Positions 1 to 8,451 of a stretch of DNA of 64,000 nt are shown here, piece by piece. The stretch is from Xanthomonas sacchari (lineage in GTDB: Bacteria > Pseudomonadota > Gammaproteobacteria > Xanthomonadales > Xanthomonadaceae), in NCBI RefSeq assembly GCF_024266585.1, contig NZ_CP100647.1, forward strand, positions 4,569,001 to 4,633,000, written 5' to 3'. The notes below the pieces were generated by a model. That model ran no database searches, was not told the DNA's origin, and was given only the letters and a program-made list of their open reading frames with translations. Position 1 is the stretch's first letter. Each line of letters begins with the position of its first letter. A program made the translations under genes and the position numbers.

Positions 1-1110
1 GCGCAGCAACGGCGCCCACAGCGCATACAGCAGGCCCAGGCACGCCAGCAGCCCGCACAGCCCGGTTTCCGACAGCACCGCCAGCAGCGCATTGTGCGCA
101 TGCAGTTCGCCGCGATCGAAGCGGCCGCCGGTGTAGTCCGGCACCAGGAACTGGAACACGCCCGGCCCCAGCCCGAACCAGGGGTGGCTGCGCCAGGCCT
201 CGAGCGCGCCGGCCCACAGGTAGGTGCGCCCCAGCGACACCGCGGTGAGCGTGCTTTCGTGCACCGCGCTGGTCATGTCCGCGTAGCGCTGCCACAGCAC
301 GAATCCGACCAGCGCCAGCAGCACCAGCAGCGCGCCGGCAGCCGCGCGGCGGCGCGGCCGCGTGGCGCCGCGCCATGGCCACGCCCACCACAGCAGCAGT
401 GCGCCGACCGGCAACAGCGGGTTGCGGACCTGGGTCAGCGCCAGCGCCAGCACCGCGCCCAGCAGGGCCAAGCCCAGCGCAAAGCGCCCCAACGCGCCGT
501 TGCGCCAGCCCTGCAGCACCAGCGCGGCCACCAGTACCGCGCTCGCCGCCAGCAGCGCCGGATGTTCGTACATGCCGGAGATCCGCGGCAGGTACTTGAA
601 GCTGTCCTCGGCATGGAAGACCAGCGACCCGCGCAGCGCCGGCGGCCAGTGCAGGCGCACCGCAACTCCCAGCGCCAGGTTCCACCACAGCGCGATCAGC
701 GCCGCCAGCGTCGCCGCGCGCGGCCAGCGCGGGCAGGCGAACGCGAGATTGAGCATCGCCCACAGCGCCAGCAAGGCGGTGGCGTAGCGCACGGCGAACC
801 TGAAGGCCAGCGCGGGGTGTGCGGACGCCAGCACCGACACGCCCAGCGCCGCCAGGCATGCCAGGATCGCCAGCAATGGCCGACGCAGGATCGGCGGCAG
901 CCCGTGCCGCCACAGCGCCCACAGCGACACGCCCAGCGCGAACGCGCGGATCGCCATCGAGCCCAGCGACAGGCCCCCGCCGAAGTAGCGGCCGGTCAGC
1001 ACCACCTGCTGCAGGCAGAACAGCAGGTACACGCATAGGCACGCCGCGACCGCCAGCGGCTGCGGCGCGCGCGCGCCGGCGGCGGACGCGCCCGTCGCCG
1101 GTGGGCTCAT
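1..1110 (-). CDS. O-antigen ligase/polymerase family membrane protein (partial)
   Basis: The frame opens at the ATG at 1110 and runs off the left edge with no stop, leaving about 370 residues. The visible part is a string of hydrophobic segments with the Wzy_C hallmark: a large loop reading SHPWFGLGPGVFQF near residue 308, followed by ELHAHNALL near residue 336. In this family such proteins polymerise or ligate polysaccharide repeat units on the periplasmic side of the inner membrane. The start overlaps the stop of the upstream WecG-like gene by 4 nt (ATGA), so it belongs to the exopolysaccharide operon. A second polymerase-like protein is encoded at 2966-4285; which is polymerase and which is ligase cannot be told from sequence. 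Confidence 0.85.
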   Translation of the reverse strand, partial: MSPPATGASAAGARAPQPLAVAACLCVYLLFCLQQVVLTGRYFGGGLSLGSMAIRAFALGVSLWALWRHGLPPILRRPLLAILACLAALGVSVLASAHPALAFRFAVRYATALLALWAMLNLAFACPRWPRAATLAALIALWWNLALGVAVRLHWPPALRGSLVFHAEDSFKYLPRISGMYEHPALLAASAVLVAALVLQGWRNGALGRFALGLALLGAVLALALTQVRNPLLPVGALLLWWAWPWRGATRPRRRAAAGALLVLLALVGFVLWQRYADMTSAVHESTLTAVSLGRTYLWAGALEAWRSHPWFGLGPGVFQFLVPDYTGGRFDRGELHAHNALLAVLSETGLCGLLACLGLLYALWAPLLR

Positions 1111-1889
1111 GCCGGTTCGCGGATCGCCGCGCGCGCGCGATAGCGGCGGCTCAGCCGCGCACGCAGCAGCAGGAGCAGATACAGGAAGTTGGTGCGGACG
1201 TAGCGCCAGCCCAGGCGCCGCGGCTCCAGCGCCAGCCGGAACAGCCATTCCATGCCGAAGCGCTGCATCAGCAGCGGCGCGCGCGGCAGCATGCCGGAGA
1301 GCACATCGAACGATCCGCCGACACCCATCGCCACCGCCACGCCCAGCTCGGACCAGTGCCGCTGCAGGAACAGTTCCTTCTTCGGCGAGCTGATGCCGAC
1401 GAACAGGTAGCGCGCGCCGGAGGCGCGAATCGCCGCCACCACCTGCGGTACCTCGGCCTCGCCGAAATAGCCGTCGCGGGCGCCGACGATGCGCAGCCCC
1501 GGCGCGGCCGCACGCAGGCGCTCGGCCGCGCCCGCCACCACCGCCGGCCGCGCGCCCAGCAGATACACCCCATCCCCGGACTGCGCGGCCTGCGCGCACA
1601 GGTCCTGCATCAGGTCGATGCCGGCGCGCCGCGGCGGCGGCGCCACGCCCATCCAGCGCAGGCCGATGCTGATGCCGCTGCCGTCGATATGCACCAGCTC
1701 GGCCTCGTCCAGCGCCGCGCGCAGCGACGCCTGCGCGCGCGCATCGATCAGCTTGGCCACGTTCAGGCCCTCGATCCGCAGCGGCGTGCCGCCGGCGGCC
1801 GCGGCCTGCGCCCGTTGCAGCAGGTCGGCAGGCGCGAGCAGATCCAGCGGGCAATCGAAGAAGCGCAGACGCGGGGGCGTGGGATTCAA
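1107..1889 (-). CDS. WecG/TagA/CpsF family glycosyltransferase (GT26)
   Basis: A 260-residue protein of normal length for the WecG/TagA/CpsF family, which transfers a sugar (ManNAc, ManNAcA or glucose-type) onto a lipid-linked intermediate; GumM of xanthan synthesis is a relative. Family motifs are visible: VHIDGSGIS at residues 67-74 (conserved Asp69), a GxxPKKE-type stretch at 165-172 (GISSPKKE), GVGGSFDVLSG at 189-199 and the C-terminal GMEWLFRL with EPRRL. The stop overlaps the start of the polymerase downstream, and its own ATG overlaps the stop of the GT4 gene by 4 nt, so it is translationally coupled on both sides. The sugar specificity is unknown. Confidence 0.92.
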   Translation of the reverse strand: MNPTPPRLRFFDCPLDLLAPADLLQRAQAAAAGGTPLRIEGLNVAKLIDARAQASLRAALDEAELVHIDGSGISIGLRWMGVAPPPRRAGIDLMQDLCAQAAQSGDGVYLLGARPAVVAGAAERLRAAAPGLRIVGARDGYFGEAEVPQVVAAIRASGARYLFVGISSPKKELFLQRHWSELGVAVAMGVGGSFDVLSGMLPRAPLLMQRFGMEWLFRLALEPRRLGWRYVRTNFLYLLLLLRARLSRRYRARAAIREPA

Positions 1890-2962
1890 GGGGCAGGCTC
1901 CTGGACGATCAGCGCATCGTACAGCGCCAGCACCTGCGGCCGAATGCCCTCCCAGGTGAAGCCGGCCTGCACCGCTGCCACCACCTGCGGCGCGACGCGC
2001 TGCTGCCGCAACGCCGCCACGCGCGCGGCCAACGCCGTGGTGTCGCCCAACGGGTACAGCGCCGCATGCAACCCCAACGGCTGCAGGACCGCGCGATTGC
2101 CGGGGATGTCGCTGGCCACCACCGGGCAGCCGAGCAGCAGCATCTCGATCAGCACCGTCGGCATGCCTTCCACCGCCGAGGGCAGCACGAACGCCTCGGC
2201 ACCTGCGGCCATCGCCGCGACCTCGGCATCGCCGACGAAACCATGGAAGCGCACGCGTGCGGCCACGCCGTGCGTCTGCGCGAACGCCTCCAGACGCGCA
2301 CGGTCCGGCCCGCGCCCGACCAGGTGCAGCACGGCCTGCTCCATGCCCGGCAACGCCAGCAGCGCGATCGCGTCATGCAGGCGCTTCACCGCATCCAGCC
2401 GGCCCACCGAGAGCAGCGCCGGCGCCCCGTCCAGCGCCGCCGCGGTAGCCGGGGCCGGCGCCAGCTCCGCCGCCAGCACCGCGTTGGGCAACAGCAGCGC
2501 GCGCGTGGCCGGCATTCGCCGCGCCTGCAGGTAGTCGCGCCAGTAGGCCGACAACAGCACCACGCGCGCGGCGCCGCGCAGCAGCGGGCGCTCCACCAGC
2601 GCATCCCAGACGCGCTTGCGCAGCCGCTTGCCGAGGCCGCGGGCATCGTCGTAGTAGCAGTGCGGCGTATACACCACGCGCTTGCCGCGGCAGCGCGCCA
2701 GCAGCGCCGCCAGCGCCGCGATCGGGGTGCGCGCGCCGTGCACGTGCACCACGTCGGCCCACCCGACGTGCGGCCACAACCCGGACGCGGCGACCGCGAC
2801 CGCGGCATAGTCGGACCTGCCCGGGTCTTGCGCCGCCGGCGCCGCCACCCGCACCGCGTGCCCGGCCTGCGCGGCCAGCACCGCCAGGCCATGGATGTGC
2901 CGGGCCACCCCGCCGCCGCCGCGGTGCGGCGCGAAATCCTTGTACACGTGCAGGATGCGCAC
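1886..2962 (-). CDS. GT4-family glycosyltransferase
   Basis: A 358-residue GT-B glycosyltransferase. The N-terminal glycine-rich loop (RGGGGVARH, residues 14-22), the LLSVGRLDAVKR start of the nucleotide-sugar domain (183-194) and the E-x7-E element (Glu265 in SAVEG, Glu273 in LIEM) are all present. This family is retaining and transfers a sugar from a nucleotide donor to the growing lipid-linked repeat at the cytoplasmic face. It overlaps the WecG-like gene by 4 nt and lies 3 nt after the polymerase stop, so it is part of the same transcription unit. The linkage made cannot be predicted. Confidence 0.93.
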   Translation of the reverse strand: MRILHVYKDFAPHRGGGGVARHIHGLAVLAAQAGHAVRVAAPAAQDPGRSDYAAVAVAASGLWPHVGWADVVHVHGARTPIAALAALLARCRGKRVVYTPHCYYDDARGLGKRLRKRVWDALVERPLLRGAARVVLLSAYWRDYLQARRMPATRALLLPNAVLAAELAPAPATAAALDGAPALLSVGRLDAVKRLHDAIALLALPGMEQAVLHLVGRGPDRARLEAFAQTHGVAARVRFHGFVGDAEVAAMAAGAEAFVLPSAVEGMPTVLIEMLLLGCPVVASDIPGNRAVLQPLGLHAALYPLGDTTALAARVAALRQQRVAPQVVAAVQAGFTWEGIRPQVLALYDALIVQEPAP

Positions 2963-2965
2963 GGC

Positions 2966-4285
2966 TCAGGCCTCCGCCGGCACGCCCGGCAGCGGACGCA
3001 GCACGGCGCCCTGTGCCTGCGGCCGACGCGCCCGCGCCTGGCACTGCCGCAGCACGCCGCCGAGCAACAGCCAGAAGCCGCCCGCGCCGGACACGGTCAG
3101 GGCGTTGTCCGAGGACACCAGCGTGGTGGTCATGCCGCACAGCAACCAGAACGTGGCCAGCGCCAGGCGGTCGTCGTGCTGGCGGTAGGCGCGCCACAGG
3201 GTGCGCAGGCACCAGCCGATGAAGCCCAGGAACAGCAGCGCTGCCGGCACGCCCATCTGGTAGGCGATGCTGAACACGGCGCCTTCGCCGCCGCCGAGAT
3301 CGGTCAGCCCCTGCCGCGCGGCGAACGCGCCCTGGCGCCCCAGGCCGCCGCCGAACAGCGCGACCTGATGCAGGTCGGCCAGATTGCGCTGCAGCGCCCA
3401 CCAATGGCCGATGGTGGAGCCGTCGCGGAACTGGATCGACTGCACCACGATGCCGTAGGAGGCGGCGACGATGGCCAGCAGCACGACGCCAGCCAGCGCG
3501 ATCCGCGCCGGCGCCGAACGCACCACGCCGCGTGCGGTCAGCAGATAGCCGAGCACCGCGACGATGCCGGCCAGCATCGCCCCGCGGGTGCCGGACATCC
3601 AGATCGCCACGAACAACCCGACACAGGCCAGCGCCGCCCGCCACGGCCAGCGGCGCTGCCACAGCGCCAGCGCCGCCAGCGCGGCGGTCACCAGGAACTG
3701 GCCCTGCGCCAATGGCGCGGCGAGCAGCCCGCCAGCGCGGCGCGCATAGTCTTCGCCACCGAAGAAATTCCACGGCAGGCCGGTGTCCGGTTCGGTGTCC
3801 TGCGGCAGCACGCCCTTGACCTGCTGCATGTAGTCCGGCAAACGCACCTGCCGCACCCAGAAGTCGGTATGGGTCAGATCCCAGGCGCCGAACAACGCAC
3901 TGGCCACGCCCAGCCAGACCAGGGTGCGGGTGGCGGTGCGCAGGTCGCGCGGCCGCGGCATGCCGCCATACCCGGCCAGCACGAACAGCACCGGCACCAG
4001 CACGACACCGAACGATCCGAGCACGATGCCGGCGGGCAATCCGTGCATGTAGCCGAGCGGCGCATAGGCCGCCGCCAACGCGCCGAAGGCCAGCACCGAC
4101 AGCAGCATCGGCCGCGGCATGCGCACGGTCAGCAGGCACAGCGCGGCCAGCCCCAGCACCGTGGCATCGCGCAGCGGCCGCAGCCAGGTCGCCTGCGGCA
4201 CCGCGCCGCCGGCGTACAGCCAGGCCACCAACAGGTCGCCGAGATGGATCCACAGGATCAGCAGCAGCAGTCCCAGCCGCCTCAT
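2966..4285 (-). CDS. Wzy-like polysaccharide polymerase
   Basis: A 439-residue polytopic membrane protein starting at the ATG at 4285, with about ten hydrophobic segments and a large central periplasmic loop (residues about 140-190) rich in charged and aromatic residues. This topology fits a Wzy-type polymerase. The GTRGAMLAG segment near residue 220 is the conserved arginine-containing region seen in O-antigen ligase/polymerase proteins. The start overlaps the preceding glycosyltransferase-like gene by 4 nt. The open frame continues upstream on paper, but that stretch lies inside the preceding gene and reads as low-complexity Arg/Ala/Gly. Confidence 0.85.
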   Translation of the reverse strand: MRRLGLLLLILWIHLGDLLVAWLYAGGAVPQATWLRPLRDATVLGLAALCLLTVRMPRPMLLSVLAFGALAAAYAPLGYMHGLPAGIVLGSFGVVLVPVLFVLAGYGGMPRPRDLRTATRTLVWLGVASALFGAWDLTHTDFWVRQVRLPDYMQQVKGVLPQDTEPDTGLPWNFFGGEDYARRAGGLLAAPLAQGQFLVTAALAALALWQRRWPWRAALACVGLFVAIWMSGTRGAMLAGIVAVLGYLLTARGVVRSAPARIALAGVVLLAIVAASYGIVVQSIQFRDGSTIGHWWALQRNLADLHQVALFGGGLGRQGAFAARQGLTDLGGGEGAVFSIAYQMGVPAALLFLGFIGWCLRTLWRAYRQHDDRLALATFWLLCGMTTTLVSSDNALTVSGAGGFWLLLGGVLRQCQARARRPQAQGAVLRPLPGVPAEA

Positions 4286-5559
4286 GCGGCCTCCTCCACG
4301 CGCTGCGGCCAGTGCGGGTCGCTGGCGAAGGTCTGGCGCAGCCACTGCGCCTGCGCCGCCAGCAGGCGGCGGCGCGCCGACGAATCCGTGCACAACTGGT
4401 CGATCAACGCACATAGTGCAGACGCATCGTCCACCTGCGTTGGTGGACGCCCGACCGCCAACGCGTCCAGCGAGGCCGTCGCCGGCCAGGCCAGGCCGAT
4501 CACGTAATGGCCGCGGCAGGCGGCCTGCAGCAGCGCGGTGGAACAGAAACCGACCACGATCGTCGGCGCCGCGGCCGCGGCCGCGTCCAGCAGCGCATGC
4601 GGCGGATGCCGGCAACAGCCGGCCAAACCGGGCACGGCATAGGGATGGCCGCCACGCACTTCTTCCGGATGCAGCAGGATCTGCAGCGCCGGCCGGTCGC
4701 GACCGGCCAGCGCCTGCGCCAATGCCAGGAAGTCCGCCGCCAGCGCGCGGCCGTAGATCGGCGTGTGCGTCTGCGAGACCAGGTACAGCGCCGCCGGCAC
4801 CGGTACCTCGGTGTCGGTCCCGGCCGCTGCGGCCGCATCGGCCTGCGCCTGCGCGGGGCCATAGGCCAGCGCCTGCGGCGCCACCCCATGCCGCGCGAAC
4901 GCCTGTGCGCTGCTCGGCCCCCACACCAGATGCCGCTGCGCGCGCACCGGGAAGAACTCGTCGGTGGGCAGGCCATGCTGCACGCACACGCGACGCCAGC
5001 CGGGCCCTGCCGCCTGTTGCGCGGCCACCGCGTACAGATCGAAGTCGTTGTGCAGCAGCAACGTGGCCTGCCCATGCGCGGCCAGCGTGCGCGCCCAGGC
5101 GCCGCGCCACAGGCGCTGCCGGAACACGCAGCAGCGCACCAGCCAGGGCGACAGCGGCGCCGTGCCTGCCGATGCCCGCCGCAATCGCCAGGCGCCGGCG
5201 GCGTGGCGCCAGGCGACCGCGGCCGGGCGTGCGGGCAGGTCGCCGGCGACGCGGCCGCGCAGGCGCGGATGGATCAGCACGCTGCAGGCGATCCCGCGCT
5301 GCGCCAGATCGGCCACGCACGGCGCCAGCGCCCCCCAGCCGTTGGCGCCGGGCAGCGTCGCCAGCGCCACCCAGGCGGCCAGCGGTGCCGGCGCGCGTGG
5401 CAGGCGCCAGCACAGCCAGGCGTCGCGCAGCGCGGCCAGGAATCCCCGCAGCAACGCGCCACGCCCACGCCGGGCCAGGAAGTAGAGCTCGTGGCGCGCC
5501 GCCGCGGCCTCTTCGCCGTAGTGCGCTTGCAGCGCCTGTTGGAACTCAGCGAAGCGCAT
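4282..5559 (-). CDS. Putative GT-B-fold polysaccharide biosynthesis protein
   Basis: A 425-residue soluble protein; the chosen ATG at 5559 overlaps the end of the methyltransferase gene by 14 nt. The central segment (CVQHGLPTDEFFP, then HLVWGPSSAQAFARHG) and the C-terminal FCSTALLQAACRGHYVIGL resemble the donor-binding halves of capsule sialyltransferase-like or CDP-glycerol-phosphotransferase-like GT-B enzymes, where a glycine-flanked His and a Ser/Thr-Ala pair contact the nucleotide. That likeness is a pattern judgement, not a firm family call. Being locked inside the polysaccharide operon supports a role as a glycosyl- or phospho-transferase. Confidence 0.6.
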   Translation of the reverse strand: MRFAEFQQALQAHYGEEAAAARHELYFLARRGRGALLRGFLAALRDAWLCWRLPRAPAPLAAWVALATLPGANGWGALAPCVADLAQRGIACSVLIHPRLRGRVAGDLPARPAAVAWRHAAGAWRLRRASAGTAPLSPWLVRCCVFRQRLWRGAWARTLAAHGQATLLLHNDFDLYAVAAQQAAGPGWRRVCVQHGLPTDEFFPVRAQRHLVWGPSSAQAFARHGVAPQALAYGPAQAQADAAAAAGTDTEVPVPAALYLVSQTHTPIYGRALAADFLALAQALAGRDRPALQILLHPEEVRGGHPYAVPGLAGCCRHPPHALLDAAAAAAPTIVVGFCSTALLQAACRGHYVIGLAWPATASLDALAVGRPPTQVDDASALCALIDQLCTDSSARRRLLAAQAQWLRQTFASDPHWPQRVEEAA

Positions 5560-6559
5560 CGCGCATCGCCTCCCGCACCTGCCGGCGTCCGCGCCAGCGT
5601 TGCACCTCGCCAGGCAGGCCGGGACCGAACGCGCGCACGATCGCACGCTTGAGCGCGCGCCGCAGCCGATCGCGCAGGCCCCAGCGCACGCTGTCCAGCC
5701 GCGCATCGAGCCGCCTCACGTCCTCGGTGCTGGCGATCGCCAGTGGGCTGACGCAGGGCTGCGCGGGACGCCGCACCTCCATCCACAGATTGTCGGCCAG
5801 CACGCCGCCGGCCGGATGCGCACCGCACTGCACCGCCTCCAGCCCGGCGCTCAGCGCCAGCCGCTGCAGCACCGAATCGGAGAAATAGCTCAGATGCGCC
5901 GGTTGCACGTAGTTGCGCGAGCGCCAGTCGCTCATCACGTCGGGCACCTCGATCCAGGCGCGGCCGCCGGGCGCCAGGATCCGCACCAGGGTCTGCAGGA
6001 AACCGCGCGGATCGGGCAGATGCTCCAGCACGTGGAACGCCACCACCGCATCGACGCTGGCATCGGGCACCGCCTGCAGGTCCGGCACGAACGTCACGCG
6101 CGCGTCGCCGAGCAGCCGCGCACGGTGGTCGAGATCGGGTTCGATCGCCCACAGGTCCAGGTCCGGACGCGCCGCCGCGGCGGCGCCGAGGAAGGCGCCG
6201 AAGCCCGAGCCCATTTCCAGCAGCCGGGCGCCGGTCGCCAGCTGCGGCGAAATCCACTGCAGCCGCCGCTGCGCGATCGGCAGGTCGCCGCGCCAGGCGA
6301 AGAAGCGCGCTTCGCTGCGCCATGGCGCTTCGGCCGGGAACAACCGACGGTAATCGTGCGCATAGAACCGCGCCAGCGTCTCCTCGGTGAAATCCGGTGC
6401 CAGATAGGCCGCCGCGCAATGGCCGCAGCGACGCAATTCCTGGCCGGTGCCGGCATAGACCTCCGGCCACACCGCGCGCTGCCGCGTGGTGGCGCCGCAG
6501 CAGCGGCAGGCGCCATCGTCGGCCGCCAGCTCCATCGGCGCAGGTCCGAGCCTAGCCAT
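5546..6559 (-). CDS. Class I SAM-dependent methyltransferase with N-terminal zinc-ribbon-like segment
   Basis: A 337-residue protein from the ATG at 6559. It starts with two Cys pairs (CRCC and CGHC) typical of the zinc-binding cap found on some sugar C-methyltransferases, followed by a Rossmann SAM domain: motif I LLEMGSGFGAFLG, then the acidic IEPD, and VVAFHVLEHLPDPRGFL, the hallmark of Methyltransf_12/23 proteins. Its start overlaps the asnB stop by 8 nt. In a polysaccharide operon the likely substrate is a nucleotide sugar or lipid-linked sugar. Confidence 0.85.
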   Translation of the reverse strand: MARLGPAPMELAADDGACRCCGATTRQRAVWPEVYAGTGQELRRCGHCAAAYLAPDFTEETLARFYAHDYRRLFPAEAPWRSEARFFAWRGDLPIAQRRLQWISPQLATGARLLEMGSGFGAFLGAAAAARPDLDLWAIEPDLDHRARLLGDARVTFVPDLQAVPDASVDAVVAFHVLEHLPDPRGFLQTLVRILAPGGRAWIEVPDVMSDWRSRNYVQPAHLSYFSDSVLQRLALSAGLEAVQCGAHPAGGVLADNLWMEVRRPAQPCVSPLAIASTEDVRRLDARLDSVRWGLRDRLRRALKRAIVRAFGPGLPGEVQRWRGRRQVREAMRDALR

Positions 6560-8393
6560 AGATGCTCCGATACCACAGCGCGACCGACACGGCGAACCAC
6601 AGCGTGCTGTGCGCCTCGCCACGCTGCCACTGGCGGCGCAACGCCGCCAGGTCGAGGAATTCGCCCAGTTCCGGCGGCAAGGCCGCCAGGATCGGCTGCA
6701 GCGGCATGCGGTCGACCAGGAACTGCTCGGCATGGCCGAACCCGGTGCTCTTGCGCTGGCCGACCAGGCGTTGCGGCAGGACGCCGGCGAAGGCCTGCCG
6801 CAGCAGCGCCTTGCCGTGGTAATCGCCCATGCGCCGGTCCGCCGGCGTGGCCAGTGCGCGCTCCACCACGCGGTAGTCCAGGAACGGCGCGCGCACCTCC
6901 ACCCCCGAATGCATGCTGTTGCGATCGGTCATGCGCAGGATCATCGGCAGATTGGTCGCCAGCACGTCGGCGCGCAGGCGCGCCTGCACGTCGCCGCGGC
7001 GATCGGTCTGCAGCGCCCGCAAGCGTGGCGCCTGGTCGTGCCACAGCGCCGCCGACATGCTGGCCACGCTGGGCCGGTGCCGGCGCAGCAGCGCCCCGAG
7101 CGGACCCGCCGGCAGATCCCAGGCCAGGCGATTGAGCAGCAACCGCGGATCCACCGCGCCGCTGCCGAGCAGGCGCGCCAGGGTCGGCAGGCGCAGGCCG
7201 CGCAGCGCGCTGCGCGCGCTCAACGCCAGGTACAGGCGGACGTAGCCGCCGAACAGCTCGTCGGCGCCCTCGCCATTGAGCACGACCGTGTAGCCGGCGT
7301 CGCGGATCGCCCGGTACATGCGGAAGCTGGCCAGGATCGACGGGGTGCAGAACGGCTCCTCCTGCGCGCGTACCAGCTCCAGCAACTCGTCTTCCGCCGG
7401 GATCGCGTGCGCGCGGTGCACGCGGTGGCGCGCCGCCTCGCCCCACTCGGCCATCAGCCCCGACGCGGCCACGACCTCGTCGAAGCGCGCCTGCTCGGCA
7501 TCGCGGTAGCCGTAGGTGTAGGCGCCGGCGAAGCAGGTGCGCGGCGCATCGGCGGCGCTCAGGCTGAGCCGGGTCAGGATCGCGCTGTCCAGCCCGCCCG
7601 ACAGCAGCGTCACCGTGGGCACGTCCGAGCGCAGGCGCAGCCGCGTGGCGTCCTCGAGCAGCGCCTGCGTCGCCTCGGCATCGAGCGACGCCACCTCGCC
7701 CGGCAGCGGCCAGCGGTGGTAGCGATGGCGGCGGCTGTGCCCGTCCGCGGAGACGCGGTACACCCAGCCGGGCGGCACCGCGCGGATGCCGGCATAGAAC
7801 GTCTCGCCGCGGTGATCGGACAGGCCGGCGACCAGGAAATCGAAGATCGCGCCGGGATTGGGCGGCGGGTAACCGCCCAGCGCCGCGGCGATGGCGCGGA
7901 TCTCGCTGGCCAGCAGCAGTTGCCGGCCGTCGTGGTGCAGGTACAGCGGCTTCACCCCGAGCCGGTCGCGGCAGTAGATCAGCTCGCCGCTCGCCTGCTC
8001 CAGCAGCACGATCGCCCACATGCCGTTGCAGCGCGCGAACAGGTCTTCGCCCCAGGCGCGCCAGCCATGCAGGAGCACCTCGGTGTCGCTGTCGGTGCGG
8101 AAGCGATGGCCGAGCGCTTCCAGCTCGCAGCGCAGTTCCAGGAAGTTGTAGATCTCGCCGTTGAACACCACCACGTTGCCGGTCTCGGCGCAGCGCATCG
8201 GCTGCGTCGCCGCTTCGCTCAGGTCGAGGATGGCCAGGCGGCGGTGCCCCAGCGCGGTCGGTACCGGCTGCAGCGCGCAGACCAATCCCTGCGCATCCGG
8301 CCCACGCCGGGCCAAGGCGGCCAGCGCGCGTTCGGCCTGCGCCTGCAGCGCTGCGCCGTCGCCGAAGCGGCGCAACGCGACTATCCCGCACAT
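6552..8393 (-). CDS. asnB: Asparagine synthetase (glutamine-hydrolysing) AsnB-type
   Basis: A 613-residue protein with both AsnB halves intact. The N-terminal glutaminase begins with the nucleophile Cys2 (MCGIVALRR) and has the FNGEIYN motif at 77-83. The C-terminal synthetase has the ATP pyrophosphatase loop SGGLDS at 265-270 and the NGEGADELFGGY element. A good ribosome site (AAGGAG) precedes the ATG. AsnB paralogues are common inside exopolysaccharide clusters, where they are thought to amidate a sugar uronic acid or serve an unassigned amidotransfer. Unlike the asparagine-synthetase-like protein at 37946-39871, this copy keeps the catalytic Cys, so ordinary glutamine-dependent amidation is expected. 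Confidence 0.92.
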   Translation of the reverse strand: MCGIVALRRFGDGAALQAQAERALAALARRGPDAQGLVCALQPVPTALGHRRLAILDLSEAATQPMRCAETGNVVVFNGEIYNFLELRCELEALGHRFRTDSDTEVLLHGWRAWGEDLFARCNGMWAIVLLEQASGELIYCRDRLGVKPLYLHHDGRQLLLASEIRAIAAALGGYPPPNPGAIFDFLVAGLSDHRGETFYAGIRAVPPGWVYRVSADGHSRRHRYHRWPLPGEVASLDAEATQALLEDATRLRLRSDVPTVTLLSGGLDSAILTRLSLSAADAPRTCFAGAYTYGYRDAEQARFDEVVAASGLMAEWGEAARHRVHRAHAIPAEDELLELVRAQEEPFCTPSILASFRMYRAIRDAGYTVVLNGEGADELFGGYVRLYLALSARSALRGLRLPTLARLLGSGAVDPRLLLNRLAWDLPAGPLGALLRRHRPSVASMSAALWHDQAPRLRALQTDRRGDVQARLRADVLATNLPMILRMTDRNSMHSGVEVRAPFLDYRVVERALATPADRRMGDYHGKALLRQAFAGVLPQRLVGQRKSTGFGHAEQFLVDRMPLQPILAALPPELGEFLDLAALRRQWQRGEAHSTLWFAVSVALWYRSIYG

Positions 8394-8451
8394 GCGCAGC
8401 TCCTTGAACGTACGCCGCGGCGCGGCACGACAGCGTCCCTCGATGACGGCG

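Noticed and set aside
6552-8393. The AsnB in the polysaccharide operon as a lasso cyclase partner of the B2-like protein
   Set aside because: It keeps the catalytic Cys2 and the full glutaminase motifs, so it looks like an ordinary amidotransferase; the Cys-less protein at 37946-39871 is the better cyclase candidate.
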